Below are positions 1-9,485 of a DNA stretch of 45,714 bases, piece by piece (position 1 is the stretch's first letter; every line of letters begins with the position of its first letter). A program made the position numbers and the translations under genes. The notes below the pieces were generated by a model that worked only from the letters and a program-made list of their open reading frames with translations, was not told the origin of the DNA and ran no database searches. The stretch comes from Staphylococcus xylosus NJ (GTDB lineage: Bacteria; Bacillota; Bacilli; Staphylococcales; Staphylococcaceae): the NCBI RefSeq assembly GCF_000338275.1, contig NZ_ANMR01000021.1:1-45714 (forward strand), in the 5' to 3' direction.

Positions 1-1778
1 GTCGGTTCTGGTTCCGGTGTTGGTTCAGGTTCCGGAGTTGGTTCAGGATCCGGCGTTGGTTCTGGTTCCGGCGTTGGTTCAGGATCTGGCGTCGGTTCAG
101 GTTCCGGTGTTGGTTCTGGTTCCGGCTCAGGTGTCGGCTCAGGATTCGGAGTCGGTTCAGGTTCAGGTTTAGGTTTCGGATCAGATCCTTCTCCATCAGC
201 ATTATTTTGATAGAATAATACTCCATTATCCCAGGTTGCTTGGGAGTAATAATCTTTATAATATGGTGACAATCCTGAAAGTGTTGTTCTAAATGTTAAT
301 GATTGTGCATCGCCATCATAAGTGCTATCAAATTTTACTACATAGGCACTATCTAAATTATCAAAGTCTATTTGATAATTACCATTAGTAACATTTAAAT
401 TAATGTCGTTAGTAACATCTTGAAACATTGAAGTATCTGACGTGTCAGCATATACACTTTGATTTAATTCATTAGGTTTCATTACTTTAAAGACTTTTAC
501 AGATGGTAGGTTACCATCTTGTTTGTTTCCGTTAATAATTTGACCGTAGACGGTAGAAGCAGGAATTTTAAAATTATTTGGATTAATGTAAGCAAGGTGT
601 GTAAAAGTATTATTTTGTTTATTTAATGAAACAATACTACCATTAACACTTAAACCAACATTATTTATGCCATTTAGATATTTTATATATACATCTTTTT
701 GAGTTTTTTGCCCATTTACTGTTGCGATAATTGATTGGTTACTATCATGAGGAACAGTTTTAGGATCAATAAATAAATTTAAAGACAGGTTTGTTTTTAT
801 GTTCTCTCTGTTATTTACGTAATCTGTGAATCTATATCTAATTTTTCCGTCTTCTAAAATACTTCCATTTGCAATAATTGTTTCACCATTTTTAATTTCT
901 GGCACTTTACTTATAGCAGATACGCCATGTGTATTAACGTTATTAGAAAGTGAAATATCAAAGTAATCGCCTTCTTTAACACCCTCATCGAATGTTAATT
1001 CGTATTTTAAAGTTGATCTTTCACCATTATGTGGTCTGATTGTATCATTTGATTCAATATTGCTATTAACCACAGTAATTTTATCACTTACATCTTTACC
1101 AACTACATTTTCATTATTAGCTACTTCAGGGTTTGGATTCGTTGCACTATATGTAGAGATTGTGCGTTTTGGTGAAGTAACGTTCTTAATTGATGACATT
1201 TGTGTTTCCTCTTTATTAGGTTCACTTACTTTATTTTTCTGTGATGTGTTTTGTTCGGCTGTAGTGGCAGATGGCGTAGTTTCATTTTGCGGATGGGCTT
1301 CGCTAGAAGTTGGTACAGAGTTAGATGATGTTTGTTCACCAGAATTAGCGTCTTTATTGTCGCTAGCTGTATCTAATTTAGCATTTTCGCTTTTATTGTT
1401 CATATCTTCTTGAGATGATGCTTCAAGTTTAGTGTTATCTTCAATTTCTAAAGTTTTATCTGCTTCTATTTTTTTATCATTGTTAACGGATTCCGTCTTT
1501 TCAACATCATTTATATTTAATGATGTATCATTAGGTGCAGTTATTTCACTGTTAGTAGCAACCTCATTTGATGTATTGTTTTCACTTTGTGTTGTACTAT
1601 TTTGATTATTTGAATTTATATGTTTTGAATCGATTTTTGTTTCTTCGTTCGTAGTCTCTGATGCTTTTGCCTCCCCAGAAGCACTTAAACCAATGGCTAG
1701 ACAAGTACCTAAAAGTACTGATGCAGCACCAAATCTATATTTGCGGATACCAAACTTTTCATTTTTCTTTATAAACAT
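1..1778 (-). CDS. LPXTG-type surface adhesin (MSCRAMM/Sdr-like), N-terminal part, C-terminus outside window
   Basis: About 592 residues are visible and the C-terminus lies beyond base 1. The start is the ATG at 1776-1778, with GAGGAG six bases upstream. Residues 9-30 read [18 protein letters not shown], a variant of the YSIRK/GxxS signal peptide of staphylococcal wall-anchored proteins, with likely cleavage near AKA-S (residue 40). Residues about 40-230 are polar low-complexity Asn/Ser/Thr/Glu sequence typical of the N1 subdomain. Residues about 240-520 look like the N2-N3 ligand-binding Ig-like pair. RYRFTDYV near residue 312 matches the TYTFTDYV signature of ClfA/Sdr adhesins. From about residue 531 the chain becomes a [12 protein letters not shown] repeat rather than the usual Ser-Asp repeat. 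The role is probably binding of host ligands at the cell surface. The exact ligand cannot be read from sequence. Confidence 0.88.
   Translation of the reverse strand, partial: MFIKKNEKFGIRKYRFGAASVLLGTCLAIGLSASGEAKASETTNEETKIDSKHINSNNQNSTTQSENNTSNEVATNSEITAPNDTSLNINDVEKTESVNNDKKIEADKTLEIEDNTKLEASSQEDMNNKSENAKLDTASDNKDANSGEQTSSNSVPTSSEAHPQNETTPSATTAEQNTSQKNKVSEPNKEETQMSSIKNVTSPKRTISTYSATNPNPEVANNENVVGKDVSDKITVVNSNIESNDTIRPHNGERSTLKYELTFDEGVKEGDYFDISLSNNVNTHGVSAISKVPEIKNGETIIANGSILEDGKIRYRFTDYVNNRENIKTNLSLNLFIDPKTVPHDSNQSIIATVNGQKTQKDVYIKYLNGINNVGLSVNGSIVSLNKQNNTFTHLAYINPNNFKIPASTVYGQIINGNKQDGNLPSVKVFKVMKPNELNQSVYADTSDTSMFQDVTNDINLNVTNGNYQIDFDNLDSAYVVKFDSTYDGDAQSLTFRTTLSGLSPYYKDYYSQATWDNGVLFYQNNADGEGSDPKPKPEPEPTPNPEPTPEPEPEPTPEPEPTPDPEPTPEPEPTPDPEPTPEPEPTPEPEP
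3..182 (-). repeat. 18-bp tandem repeat encoding [12 protein letters not shown] stalk
   Basis: Codons in the frame of the adhesin alternate proline with Glu, Thr, Asp, Asn or Lys. The 18-bp unit encodes (P-E-P-E-P-T) or (P-D-P-E-P-T). Near the N-terminal side it begins as [17 protein letters not shown]. The tract runs off the window edge, so the copy number is unknown. Such Pro-every-second-residue segments form stiff extended stalks that could span the cell wall. Confidence 0.9.
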
Positions 1779-1827
1779 AACATTCTCCTCTTTTTAAAAT
1801 TATTATTATATTGTGACATAGATAAGT

Positions 1828-1856
1828 ATTATAATTTATTTCATATGTTTACGCAA
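1828..1856 (-). promoter_or_regulatory. Putative sigma-A promoter of the adhesin gene
   Basis: On the minus strand TTGCGT (-35, 1851-1856) is followed after 17 bases by TATAAT (-10, 1828-1833). This lies about 50 bases upstream of the adhesin start codon. Only sequence similarity supports it. Confidence 0.55.
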
Positions 1857-1984
1857 TGTAATAATTAATTGTTTTGAAATATTTATTAAATAATAAAAAA
1901 ATGATTAGATTTGCTAAGCGTTTAAAAGTTAATCATTTTATAAATTATGAAAAATAATGTGAAAAATATTTTGGGCTTAAAAAA

Positions 1985-2021
1985 ACTACTTAACCCTCAT
2001 GAAATTTGAGAATTAAGTAGT
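1985..2021 (-). terminator. Rho-independent terminator after the desaturase gene
   Basis: Arms ACTACTTAA/TTAAGTAGT with an inner CTCA/TGAG pair are followed on the minus strand by a run of seven T. It lies about 45 bases past the desaturase stop codon. Confidence 0.75.
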
Positions 2022-2065
2022 GTGTTAAAGTATTTATATTTCCTTCGGTATAAGTAATATTGTAT

Positions 2066-3073
2066 TTAGGAAGGCTGTTTTTGTCGTAATGCAAATTCTT
2101 TAAATGTGATAAAACGTTTATGACTTTCATCATATAATTTGAATTTTAACGAAGCGAAACTTTCTCTAATCGTTATTGAGGTTGCATGGTGTAATGGTGT
2201 GACATTGTCATGCGTAGCTTCTAAAGCATAATTTGGAATTCTAGGATTTAAATGGTGTACATGGTGATATCCAATATTACCAGTTACCCATTGAATGAAT
2301 TTTGGTAATTTATAATATGAACTACCATCAATAGCTGCTTTAACGTAATCCCATTCGGATGACTCTTCAAAATAGGAATCTTCAAAAGTATGTTGAATAT
2401 AAAAAAGCCAAATACCTATCATTCCAGAAATAAAGACCATAGGCGCGAAAATAGCGAAAAATTGACTGGCACCTAATAGATAAATAAGGGAACCATAAAC
2501 GACTAATAATAAAATATTATTGAGCCATGTGTTCGTGCGTTCTTTTGTTTTAGCACCTTTTGCGTTAAAGCGATTAGATACAAATACTAAGAAAAACGGC
2601 CCTAAAACAAACATTACAAATGGATTGCGATAGCATCTATAAGTTAAACGTTTAAAACGAGACGAAATTTGATATTCTTCAACTGTCATGACCCAAATAT
2701 CTCCAATGCCACGTTTCTCCAAATTCCCACTACCTGCATGGTGCATTAAATGTTCTCTACGCCATTTTCTATAGGGAAAGAAGGTTAAAAAACCTGTTAC
2801 ATTACCTAATAAATCATTATGTTTCTGTTTTTTTAGATATGAACCATGACATGCGTCATGAAAAATAATGAACGTTCTAATTAAAAATATGGAAGCACAA
2901 ATACTACTAATAATTGCTAATGACCAATGTACTTGATATAAAAACCCACTTGCTACTAATAACGCAAGGAGAGGGATTATTGTATTGATTATTTGAATTG
3001 TACTCTTTGTGTAGCTTGTTTTCTCAAACGGTTTGACCATCTTACGTAACAATTTCTTTTTATCTTTTTCCAT
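2066..3073 (-). CDS. Membrane fatty acid desaturase
   Basis: A 335-aa integral membrane protein with the three histidine boxes of acyl-lipid desaturases: HDACHGS (about residues 73-79), HLMHHAG (about 108-114) and HHVHHLNP (about 270-277). These ligate the di-iron centre. Hydrophobic stretches near residues 28-65, 150-165 and 190-225 fit the usual four-helix topology with cytosolic boxes. The family introduces cis double bonds into membrane acyl chains using O2 and an electron donor; regiospecificity cannot be read here. The gene is monocistronic, with its own terminator on the left and a long non-coding region on the right. The ATG at 3071-3073 has only a weak ribosome binding site. Confidence 0.85.
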   Translation of the reverse strand: MEKDKKKLLRKMVKPFEKTSYTKSTIQIINTIIPLLALLVASGFLYQVHWSLAIISSICASIFLIRTFIIFHDACHGSYLKKQKHNDLLGNVTGFLTFFPYRKWRREHLMHHAGSGNLEKRGIGDIWVMTVEEYQISSRFKRLTYRCYRNPFVMFVLGPFFLVFVSNRFNAKGAKTKERTNTWLNNILLLVVYGSLIYLLGASQFFAIFAPMVFISGMIGIWLFYIQHTFEDSYFEESSEWDYVKAAIDGSSYYKLPKFIQWVTGNIGYHHVHHLNPRIPNYALEATHDNVTPLHHATSITIRESFASLKFKLYDESHKRFITFKEFALRQKQPS

Positions 3074-3491
3074 TTACACCAAACTTTCTATCCACTCATA
3101 AATATATTTTTAATGAAGTGTTTAATTCAGTGTATAGAACTAGCACATCTATTACAAACATTATTTGAATTATTTGAACACTTTTAATGAAAAATGAAAT
3201 AACTGCTATAAAAGCTTTATCTAAAAATGAAATTTAATTCTCAGCCAATTTAAACGTTTACATTTTAATCAATTAATGTGTTGAAAAATAAAAAATTGTA
3301 AAAACTCAATAATGTTTAAATAATTTTATACCAATAGTTGTAATTTTCAGAAAAAAAGAATATTATACAACCAAGCATTGTGAGATATATGCATGTAATA
3401 TTTAAATTAGTTTATTTATAGTAACACAAAGGGGAAATAAACTGAGCATATATTAAGTGTGCTTAAAAACAACTGAGGTGGGGCTAGTTTT
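3074..3491. other. Divergent intergenic region (desaturase / amino acid permease)
   Basis: An AT-rich 418-bp stretch between divergent genes with no convincing ORF. It must hold both promoters. The only recognisable element is a CodY-like box at 3342-3356. Confidence 0.6.
3342..3356 (+). promoter_or_regulatory. Possible CodY box upstream of the amino acid permease
   Basis: AATTTTCAGAAAAAA matches the CodY consensus AATTTTCWGAAAATT at 13 of 15 positions. It lies about 135 bases upstream of an amino acid permease, a typical CodY target class. In an AT-rich genome 13/15 matches also arise by chance. Confidence 0.4.
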
Positions 3492-4874
3492 ATGACGAAT
3501 ACTTTAAACAGAGAGTTAAGCAATAGACATATTCAACTTATTGCGATTGGCGGAGCAATTGGAACAGGGTTATTCTTAGGGGCAGGACAATCCATAAGTT
3601 TAACGGGGCCATCCATTTTACTTACATATATTATTGTAGGTTTCGTATTATTTATGTTTATGCGTGCAATGGGGGAAATGTTATTACATAACACAGAGTA
3701 CAAAACATTTGCAGACATCGCACATGATCAAATAGGTCCGTTTGCGGGGTTTGTAACTGGTTGGACATATTGGTTAACTTGGATTACATCTGGTATGGCT
3801 GAAATTACAGCAGTTGCAAAATATGTAGAATTTTGGATACCAGATTTACCTAACTGGATTACGTCTTTATCATGTATTTTGATATTAATGGCATTTAATT
3901 TAACAAGTACAAAAATGTTTGGCGAATTAGAATTTTGGTTCGCAATTATAAAAGTAGTTACAATAATCGCTTTGATTGTTGTAGGTATTGTAATGATAGT
4001 ATTTGCGATACAGACGCCTTTTGGACAAACGAGTGTAGCTAATGTTTTTAACAATGGTTCATTCTTTCCACATGGAGCATCAGGCTTTTTCATGTCTTTC
4101 CAAATGGTAGTGTTTTCATTTACTGGTATTGAAATTTTAGGTATTACAGCAGGTGAAACTAAGAATCCAGAAAGAACGATACCGAAAGCGATTAATAGTG
4201 TACCTATAAGAATTTTATTATTTTATGTGGGAGCATTAGCGGTAATGATGTCTATTATTCCGTGGCAAGATATTGATCCAAATAACAGTCCTTTTGTTAG
4301 CTTGTTTGCATTAATTGGTGTGCCATTTGCGGCAGGGCTTATCAATTTTGTAGTATTAACAGCTGCATCTTCTGCGTGTAATAGTGGTATCTTTGCCAAC
4401 AGCAGAATACTATTTGGCTTATCAGAGAAAAAGCAAACACATCATTTACTGATGAAAACGAATAAAAGAGGCGTACCGTATATCGCAATTTTAGTGACTT
4501 GTGCATTATTATCTATAACAGTATTGCTTAATTACTTAATACCTAATGCAACTCAAGTATTCTTCTATGTAACAGCAATATCAACTATATTGTTAGTTAT
4601 TGTGTGGATGTTTATCATGCATTCTTATGTGAAATATGTTAAATCACATCCAGAAAATCATAAAAAAAGTGCCTTTAAATTACCAGGTGGCATAAACATG
4701 GCAAGAATGGTTCAATTATTCTTTGTTTTTGTATTAATCATTTTATTCCTTGTTCCCGATACGAGAATGGGTATCGTATTATCACCAATATGGTTTATCT
4801 TACTTGCATTAATTTATTTGAGATATACAAGAAAAGCGCGTAAATTGGAAGTGAAGAGTCAGGGGTATAAGTAG
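3492..4874 (+). CDS. Amino acid permease (AAT/APC family, CycA/AapA-like)
   Basis: A 460-aa, 12-TM secondary transporter. The N-terminus LSNRHIQLIAIGGAIGTGLF is the hallmark of the amino acid transporter family within the APC superfamily; the GGAIGTGLF segment is part of the substrate site. The GEMLLHN and GxTAGETKNPERTIPKAI motifs are also typical. By overall pattern it resembles the D-serine/D-alanine/glycine permeases (CycA/AapA), but GABA, Lys or Pro permeases share these motifs, so the substrate is uncertain. The ATG follows a GAGGTGGGG ribosome binding site. The gene stands alone, and the possible CodY box upstream would fit repression in amino-acid-rich conditions. Confidence 0.85.
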   Translation: MTNTLNRELSNRHIQLIAIGGAIGTGLFLGAGQSISLTGPSILLTYIIVGFVLFMFMRAMGEMLLHNTEYKTFADIAHDQIGPFAGFVTGWTYWLTWITSGMAEITAVAKYVEFWIPDLPNWITSLSCILILMAFNLTSTKMFGELEFWFAIIKVVTIIALIVVGIVMIVFAIQTPFGQTSVANVFNNGSFFPHGASGFFMSFQMVVFSFTGIEILGITAGETKNPERTIPKAINSVPIRILLFYVGALAVMMSIIPWQDIDPNNSPFVSLFALIGVPFAAGLINFVVLTAASSACNSGIFANSRILFGLSEKKQTHHLLMKTNKRGVPYIAILVTCALLSITVLLNYLIPNATQVFFYVTAISTILLVIVWMFIMHSYVKYVKSHPENHKKSAFKLPGGINMARMVQLFFVFVLIILFLVPDTRMGIVLSPIWFILLALIYLRYTRKARKLEVKSQGYK

Positions 4875-5088
4875 GTTATTAGGTTATGCAGTCATCTAAA
4901 TAGTGGATGGCTAGAGTGAAACAATCCGGGTTCTTATGAGCCATTTATTAAAAATTTTATGCATAGACATCAATTCTAAGGCTAGATTAATACAAAGGTA
5001 CTATTTTAATAAAAGATTATTGTTGTCTTACGACAAAATTTAATAATACGTTTAAATTTTTTGATTTGTGTGAGGAGGTTAGTTTGAA

Positions 5089-5565
5089 ATGGAAGCTGTA
5101 TATGCAAAGGATGACCAAGGTGCTTATCAAACATTGAAAATAACTATTAAGAAAGATAGTGCAACTGTTTTTAATTTATTAAGTACGACTGAGGGTGTTC
5201 AGAAATGGTTTCCTCAATTATCATTCAAAGAACGCAAAGTTGGTGGCAAGATGACATTTCATATGGATGAACAAGACGATATGGAAATGGAAATTACTGC
5301 TTTCGAAGAGAATGTAGCTATTGGTTATACATGGGACACCGGTGCAGTAAGATTTGATTTGTATGATAGTGGGAGCGAAACAGTACTTATATTAGATGAA
5401 TTTTTACCGTTTGACTTTCCGCATATAATTTTAGATTTTTCGGGTTGGCAGTTCCAAATGAAAAATTTAAAAAGTGTAGCAGAAACAGGTGAACCCCTAG
5501 ATCAAAGTGAATATGATTTTGACAGTGTAAAAGATGAAGTAGAAACAAAACTTGATTTAGGTTAA
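5089..5565 (+). CDS. SRPBCC/AHSA1-domain protein
   Basis: A 158-aa soluble protein. The N-terminal half reads as the START-like helix-grip fold of activator-of-Hsp90-like (AHSA1) proteins: an ISKD-like strand, then VFNLLSTTEGVQKWFPQL and a GGKMTFHM turn. These proteins form a hydrophobic cavity, and in staphylococci their ligand is unknown. The start has a GTGAGGAGG ribosome binding site about 10 bases upstream. It is monocistronic, with a strong shared terminator downstream. No function beyond the fold is claimed. Confidence 0.75.
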   Translation: MEAVYAKDDQGAYQTLKITIKKDSATVFNLLSTTEGVQKWFPQLSFKERKVGGKMTFHMDEQDDMEMEITAFEENVAIGYTWDTGAVRFDLYDSGSETVLILDEFLPFDFPHIILDFSGWQFQMKNLKSVAETGEPLDQSEYDFDSVKDEVETKLDLG

Positions 5566-5696
5566 TTTTTTAATTTAGTGAAATTTAAAAAATAGAGACT
5601 AAACAGTTGTATATGTGTAACTAATTTAATAAAGCGAGTAATGATTTTTAATAGTTTAGTTTTTATTGTGCTAATCGTCGCTTAATACCAAAATGA

Positions 5697-5726
5697 AGCT
5701 GGGACATAATGGTTAATGTCCCAGCT
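5697..5726. terminator. Bidirectional terminator between SRPBCC gene and CsbD-like gene
   Basis: An 11-bp perfect stem (AGCTGGGACAT/ATGTCCCAGCT) is followed by CATTTTTT on the plus strand. It sits between convergent genes and can serve both. Confidence 0.85.
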
Positions 5727-5745
5727 CATTTTTTAGTTTATAAAA

Positions 5746-5877
5746 TTAGAATTTATCTTTTAAGTCTTTTGCTTTATCTGAAGCTTGATCTTTCACTTCT
5801 TTTTGCTTGTCTTTATCATTCTTTACTTCGTCAACCTTATCTTTTGCTTTGTCTTTAAACTCGTCAAATTTACTCAT
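5746..5877 (-). CDS. Small CsbD-like charged stress protein
   Basis: The true start is the ATG at 5875-5877, preceded by AAAGGAGG at good spacing, giving 43 residues. The protein is almost entirely Lys/Asp/Glu (MSKFDEFKDKAKDKVDEVKN...) with a helical heptad-like pattern, as in short CsbD-family general-stress proteins. The staphylococcal homologues I recall are sigma-B dependent. On the minus strand upstream, GTTT-N14-GTGGAA is a weak match to the sigma-B pattern GTTT-N14-16-GGGWAW. The role is unknown. Confidence 0.7.
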   Translation of the reverse strand: MSKFDEFKDKAKDKVDEVKNDKDKQKEVKDQASDKAKDLKDKF

Positions 5878-6139
5878 TATAAAAACCTCCTTTAAGATTT
5901 GTGACACAAGTAGTTTTCCACTTATCAATGCAAATAAACATTTTATTTAAATTAATTGAAAAAGATAAGAAGATAATAGTGTTATTTTTATTAGAAAACT
6001 ATAGTATATCGACTTTTTGGTGATTTAGTTAGTTACGAAAAATAAGTGACGATTTTAATAAAAAAGTAGAGAAAATAGAACATATATTTTATAATATGAT
6101 AGATTAAAAGCAAGTTAATAATTTAATGGAGGTCTAAGC

Positions 6140-6493
6140 ATGGAATATACTTTACCTAATTGTCCAGAGTGTGATTCAAGTTATACATACGAAGATGGAA
6201 ATTTATTTGTTTGTCCTATGTGTGGTCACGAATGGTCTGAAGCTGAAAATAATGAGAATAAAGAAGCTCAAATTACAAGAGATGTGAATGGGCAGGAACT
6301 AGTTGACGGGGATGCTGTTACAGTTATTAAAGATTTAAAAGTAAAAGGTACATCATTTGTAATCAAACAAGGTACAAAAGTAAAAAGTATAAAAATAGTG
6401 GAGCCTGACGATGGTCATGACATCGACGCGAAAGTTGATAAAATTGGACTAGTAGGATTAAAATCTTCACTTGTAAAGAAATTAAAAGGCTAG
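6140..6493 (+). CDS. yjdM: YjdM/PhnA-family zinc-ribbon protein
   Basis: A 117-aa protein with an N-terminal zinc ribbon, CPECDSSYTYEDGNLFVCPMCG (four cysteines at about residues 8, 11, 25 and 28). This is followed by the C-terminal SH3-like domain of YjdM (old name PhnA), with the DGDAVTVIKDLKVKGTS signature. Despite the old name the family is not established as a phosphonate enzyme. Length and motifs match full-length homologues. The ATG has GGAGG seven bases upstream. It is monocistronic. Confidence 0.88.
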   Translation: MEYTLPNCPECDSSYTYEDGNLFVCPMCGHEWSEAENNENKEAQITRDVNGQELVDGDAVTVIKDLKVKGTSFVIKQGTKVKSIKIVEPDDGHDIDAKVDKIGLVGLKSSLVKKLKG

Positions 6494-6518
6494 AGCAAAA
6501 TTAAGTATAAAATAATAA

Positions 6519-6568
6519 CTCTGAGGGATGGGATAAGGACCTGATTTAAATGAGGATTCGTTGTCTCG
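6519..6568 (+). terminator. Likely terminator after yjdM
   Basis: GAGGGATGGGA pairs imperfectly with TCTCGCCCTT, with an inner CCT/AGG stem, and is followed by TTTTTTG. The outer stem needs mismatches, so the exact limits are uncertain. Confidence 0.55.
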
Positions 6569-6727
6569 CCCTTTTTTGTTATTTATATTTAGTAAAGTTA
6601 AATAGCTGATAGATTACTGTAGTATATGAACAAATGTAATTACTCCGTAATAAATATGATATTACATATTAAAACAACATGTTGTATATATTTCTATATG
6701 TTATTATAAATCTAACTATGTAAACAT

Positions 6728-6958
6728 TTGTTACTGAGATTTACTACAATTGGTGCTGTAATATTCTTTGCTGTTGCAGTTAGTGAAGTTTTAACTAAAT
6801 TAAGTTTATCAAATAATATCTCATTTCTTACAGAGGTGGCGGATACACCAGCTTGGTTAACACTATTACTCATAGGTGTAAGTATTACAATTATTGCTGG
6901 TCCTTTAACGCCTGCTGTTATATTAGGTTACTTCCCGAAATATAAAGATAAAAATTAA
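6728..6958 (+). CDS. Possible small membrane protein or remnant
   Basis: An open frame of 76 codons with two clear hydrophobic segments (about residues 9-20 and 43-68) and a charged end, GYFPKYKDKN. The only available start is a TTG at 6728 with no visible ribosome binding site; the frame is closed by TAA at 6713-6715 just upstream. The amino acid pattern looks like real membrane protein sequence, so it may be the C-terminal remnant of a longer protein. I do not recognise the family. Confidence 0.4.
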   Translation: MLLRFTTIGAVIFFAVAVSEVLTKLSLSNNISFLTEVADTPAWLTLLLIGVSITIIAGPLTPAVILGYFPKYKDKN

Positions 6959-7012
6959 AGTGACAAAAGAGTGTTTTATGTCTGAAGTGAAATGAATCAA
7001 ATAATAAGTCTA

Positions 7013-7049
7013 AGCTACTAATTTCAATTTCTTTAAAGAATTTAGTGGC
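7013..7049 (+). terminator. Hairpin after the small membrane ORF
   Basis: AGCTACTAAtTTC pairs with GAAtTTAGTGGCT and is followed by ATTTTAAT. The loop is A/T rich. This is a moderate terminator candidate. Confidence 0.5.
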
Positions 7050-7240
7050 TATTTTAATGTATTAATTATTTAGATATTTTAATCTTTATGTGTAAAAAGT
7101 ATTTTAAATAGGTGCATAAAAGAAATTGTTTTTATATACTATGTGTAATTAAAATATTGTGAAAATTTTCGTAATATCATACTTTGCTAGATTATATCGA
7201 GAGAATTTTCATAGTAATAAGGGGCTTAGAAGACAATATT

Positions 7241-8548
7241 ATGAAAAATCAGATGCACATTGTTTCACTTATTTATAGTACAGGTTTACATCCTGCTTCG
7301 TGGAGACTAGAAAACTCTAGAATTGATGAAATAGGGCAAATTACATATCAACAAAAAATTGCTAAAATTGCAGAACGTGGTTGTTTAGATGCTATATTTT
7401 TAGCAGATGGGCAATATATTTCTCAAGAAAATACAGGGCATTTATCTTATTTCTTAGAACCTATCACTACCTTGACTGCTATTTCACAAGTAACGAAACA
7501 TATTGGGTTAATAGCAACCTTATCTTCTACATTTTATGATCCATACAATACAGCACGCTTAATAGGTAGTCTAGATCATATAAGTCATGGAAGAGCAGGT
7601 ATTAATATTGTTACCTCACAATTTGATAATGAAGCAGGTAATCATTCAATGACGCAACTTCCTCCTTTAAATGAAAGGTATAAAAAAGCAGAAGAATTTG
7701 TACATGTATTAAAACAATTGTGGCAATCGTTTGATAGTCATGCACTAATTAATGATAAAAAGTCTGGAAGAGGAATAGAGTGGTCCTTAATAAATGAAAT
7801 TAATCATGAAGGAGAATATTTTAAGGTGAAGGGTCCTATTAATTTACCATCTAGTCCTCAAATATATCCAGTTTTGTGTCAAGCTGGTACTTCGATTCCA
7901 GGTCGTGATTTTGCTTCGAAAGCTGTAGATATGATTTTTTCAGTAGCTTGGAATAAGGTAGACGCTAAGAGATTTTTGAAAGATATCGAGAAACGAGTAG
8001 AACAGCTTAATAATTCTGAAAGTAGACCATTGATTTTACCAGGTTTGACTGTTTATGTTGCAGATACGATGGAAGAAGCTAAAGAAAAAAGAGCGACACT
8101 AGATAGACTCATAGATGTGAATGAAAAAATTAAGCAGATTGAACAAAGTATAGGACAAAGTGTTGAGGGATGGGATTTTGATGCTGTAGTACCGTCTTTA
8201 CCATCCTATGATAAATTAACGACAAAAGTTGTGTCGAAAGCGCGGTATGAAGCGATACGAAGTACTATAGAAACAGAATCGCTTACATTAAGAGAACTAG
8301 CACAGCGTGTGAGTACATGGATGGGACATAAGACAATTGTTGGAGACCCAATAACAGTGGCAGATATGATGCAAGAATGGTTTGAAGAGGAGTGTTGTGA
8401 TGGTTTTACACTTATGCCGCCTACATATCCAGATATGTTTGAAGCCTTTATTGATAAAGTAATTCCTATATTGCAAGAACGTGGCTTATTTAGAAAAACG
8501 TATACGGGAACAACTTTGAGAGAAAATTTACAATGCGTAGTGGAATAG
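7241..8548 (+). CDS. FMN-dependent monooxygenase, NtaA/SnaA/DszA family (luciferase-like)
   Basis: From the ATG at 7241 the protein is 435 aa (MKNQMHIVSL...). A longer frame begins with TTG at 7184 but adds unconserved-looking sequence and has no ribosome binding site. Segments RGCLDAIFLADGQ (about residue 46), EPITTLTAIS, HGRAGINIVTSQ and FKVKGPINLPSSPQ-PVLCQAGTS are the signature of class C flavin monooxygenases that oxidise N- or S-containing organic compounds (nitrilotriacetate, pristinamycin, dibenzothiophene-sulfone types). These enzymes are TIM barrels that use reduced FMN supplied by a separate reductase. A flavodoxin-like reductase lies 300 bp downstream on the same strand, so the two may form a two-component system. 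The substrate is unknown. Confidence 0.85.
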   Translation: MKNQMHIVSLIYSTGLHPASWRLENSRIDEIGQITYQQKIAKIAERGCLDAIFLADGQYISQENTGHLSYFLEPITTLTAISQVTKHIGLIATLSSTFYDPYNTARLIGSLDHISHGRAGINIVTSQFDNEAGNHSMTQLPPLNERYKKAEEFVHVLKQLWQSFDSHALINDKKSGRGIEWSLINEINHEGEYFKVKGPINLPSSPQIYPVLCQAGTSIPGRDFASKAVDMIFSVAWNKVDAKRFLKDIEKRVEQLNNSESRPLILPGLTVYVADTMEEAKEKRATLDRLIDVNEKIKQIEQSIGQSVEGWDFDAVVPSLPSYDKLTTKVVSKARYEAIRSTIETESLTLRELAQRVSTWMGHKTIVGDPITVADMMQEWFEEECCDGFTLMPPTYPDMFEAFIDKVIPILQERGLFRKTYTGTTLRENLQCVVE

Positions 8549-8849
8549 TGTGTTAATGCAGAATATAATAGCAAAACGAGCTATAAAATTTCATGAAACA
8601 AATAAATGTCAAATTCTATTGAGGTATAGAAATTGAGTTTATTTTTAATCAGAGAAAGTTATATCTCTAGTTTTATCGTTATAATGCAGTTTCATAATTA
8701 TTTTTAAAATAATGTTATAAAATATTGCACCAAATTTTTAATTCTATAAATGAAAAATATTGAATTAATTTATGGTTTTAGTAACTAGTTTATGCATGTT
8801 ATATAGTGGTAAGTATAAATATAATGACTATATAAAGAGGGTGCTTTTT
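8549..8849. other. Non-coding spacer between monooxygenase and reductase genes
   Basis: 301 bases, strongly AT-rich. I see no convincing ORF, no strong terminator hairpin and no clear repeat. The reductase gene probably has its own promoter here. Confidence 0.5.
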
Positions 8850-9467
8850 ATGAAAGTAATCATTTTAAATACTACATTAAAAAATGGAACTGAATTATCA
8901 CATACTGAAGCTTTGACCAGTGAGGCAGCAAGTATTTTTGAATCAGAAGGCGTAGATGTAGAGATGCTTAGAGTAAATGACTATAGTATATCTTATGGTA
9001 TAGATGATGATATGGGGGGAGATGATGAGTGGCCCCAAATATTAGAAAAAGTAATAGACGCTGATATTGTAATTATTGGTACTCCTTTGTGGCTTGGCGA
9101 AAAAAGTAGTGTAGCAACTTTAGTTATAGAAAGACTTTATGGTTCTAGTAAATTAGAGAATAATAAAGGACAATCTATTTTCTATAATAAAGTGGGGGGC
9201 GTTATTGTAACTGGCAATGAGGATGGTGCCAAACATGCTTCTGCTTCTATTATTTATGGTTTATCACATATCGGTTTTACGATTCCTCCAAACGTTGATG
9301 CGTATTGGGTAGGAGAAGCTGGCCCCGGTCCTTCTTATATGGATATAAATCATGAAAATGAATTCACTAAAAGACATATCAAATGGCTTGCCTATAATAC
9401 AATGCACATGGCTACAATGTTGAAAAAAACGCCATTACCAAATAAAGGTAATAAATTAAATGAATAA
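8850..9467 (+). CDS. Flavodoxin-like NAD(P)H-dependent oxidoreductase
   Basis: Chosen start is the ATG at 8850 after AAAGAGGGTG, giving 205 aa (MKVIILNTTLKNG...). An upstream in-frame ATG at 8772 adds 26 residues without support. The N-terminal beta strand followed by a Ser/Thr-containing loop, and IVIIGTPLWLGEKSSVATLVIERL at about residues 73-97, are typical of FMN-binding flavodoxin-fold reductases. GGVIVTGNEDGAKHASASIIYGL is the conserved second flavin loop. It may supply reduced flavin to the upstream monooxygenase (inference from position and strand). A strong terminator follows. Confidence 0.8.
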   Translation: MKVIILNTTLKNGTELSHTEALTSEAASIFESEGVDVEMLRVNDYSISYGIDDDMGGDDEWPQILEKVIDADIVIIGTPLWLGEKSSVATLVIERLYGSSKLENNKGQSIFYNKVGGVIVTGNEDGAKHASASIIYGLSHIGFTIPPNVDAYWVGEAGPGPSYMDINHENEFTKRHIKWLAYNTMHMATMLKKTPLPNKGNKLNE

Positions 9468-9485
9468 AATAAAATAAAACATTTT

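Noticed and set aside
1..182. Repeat array that might look like CRISPR or a non-coding VNTR
   Set aside because: Unit length is 18 bp without spacers and it stays in frame with the adhesin, coding Pro-Glu repeats.
1060..1413. Long open frame on the plus strand inside the adhesin gene
   Set aside because: It is antisense to the low-complexity N1 region of the adhesin, lacks a ribosome binding site and has a Ser/Leu-rich shadow composition.
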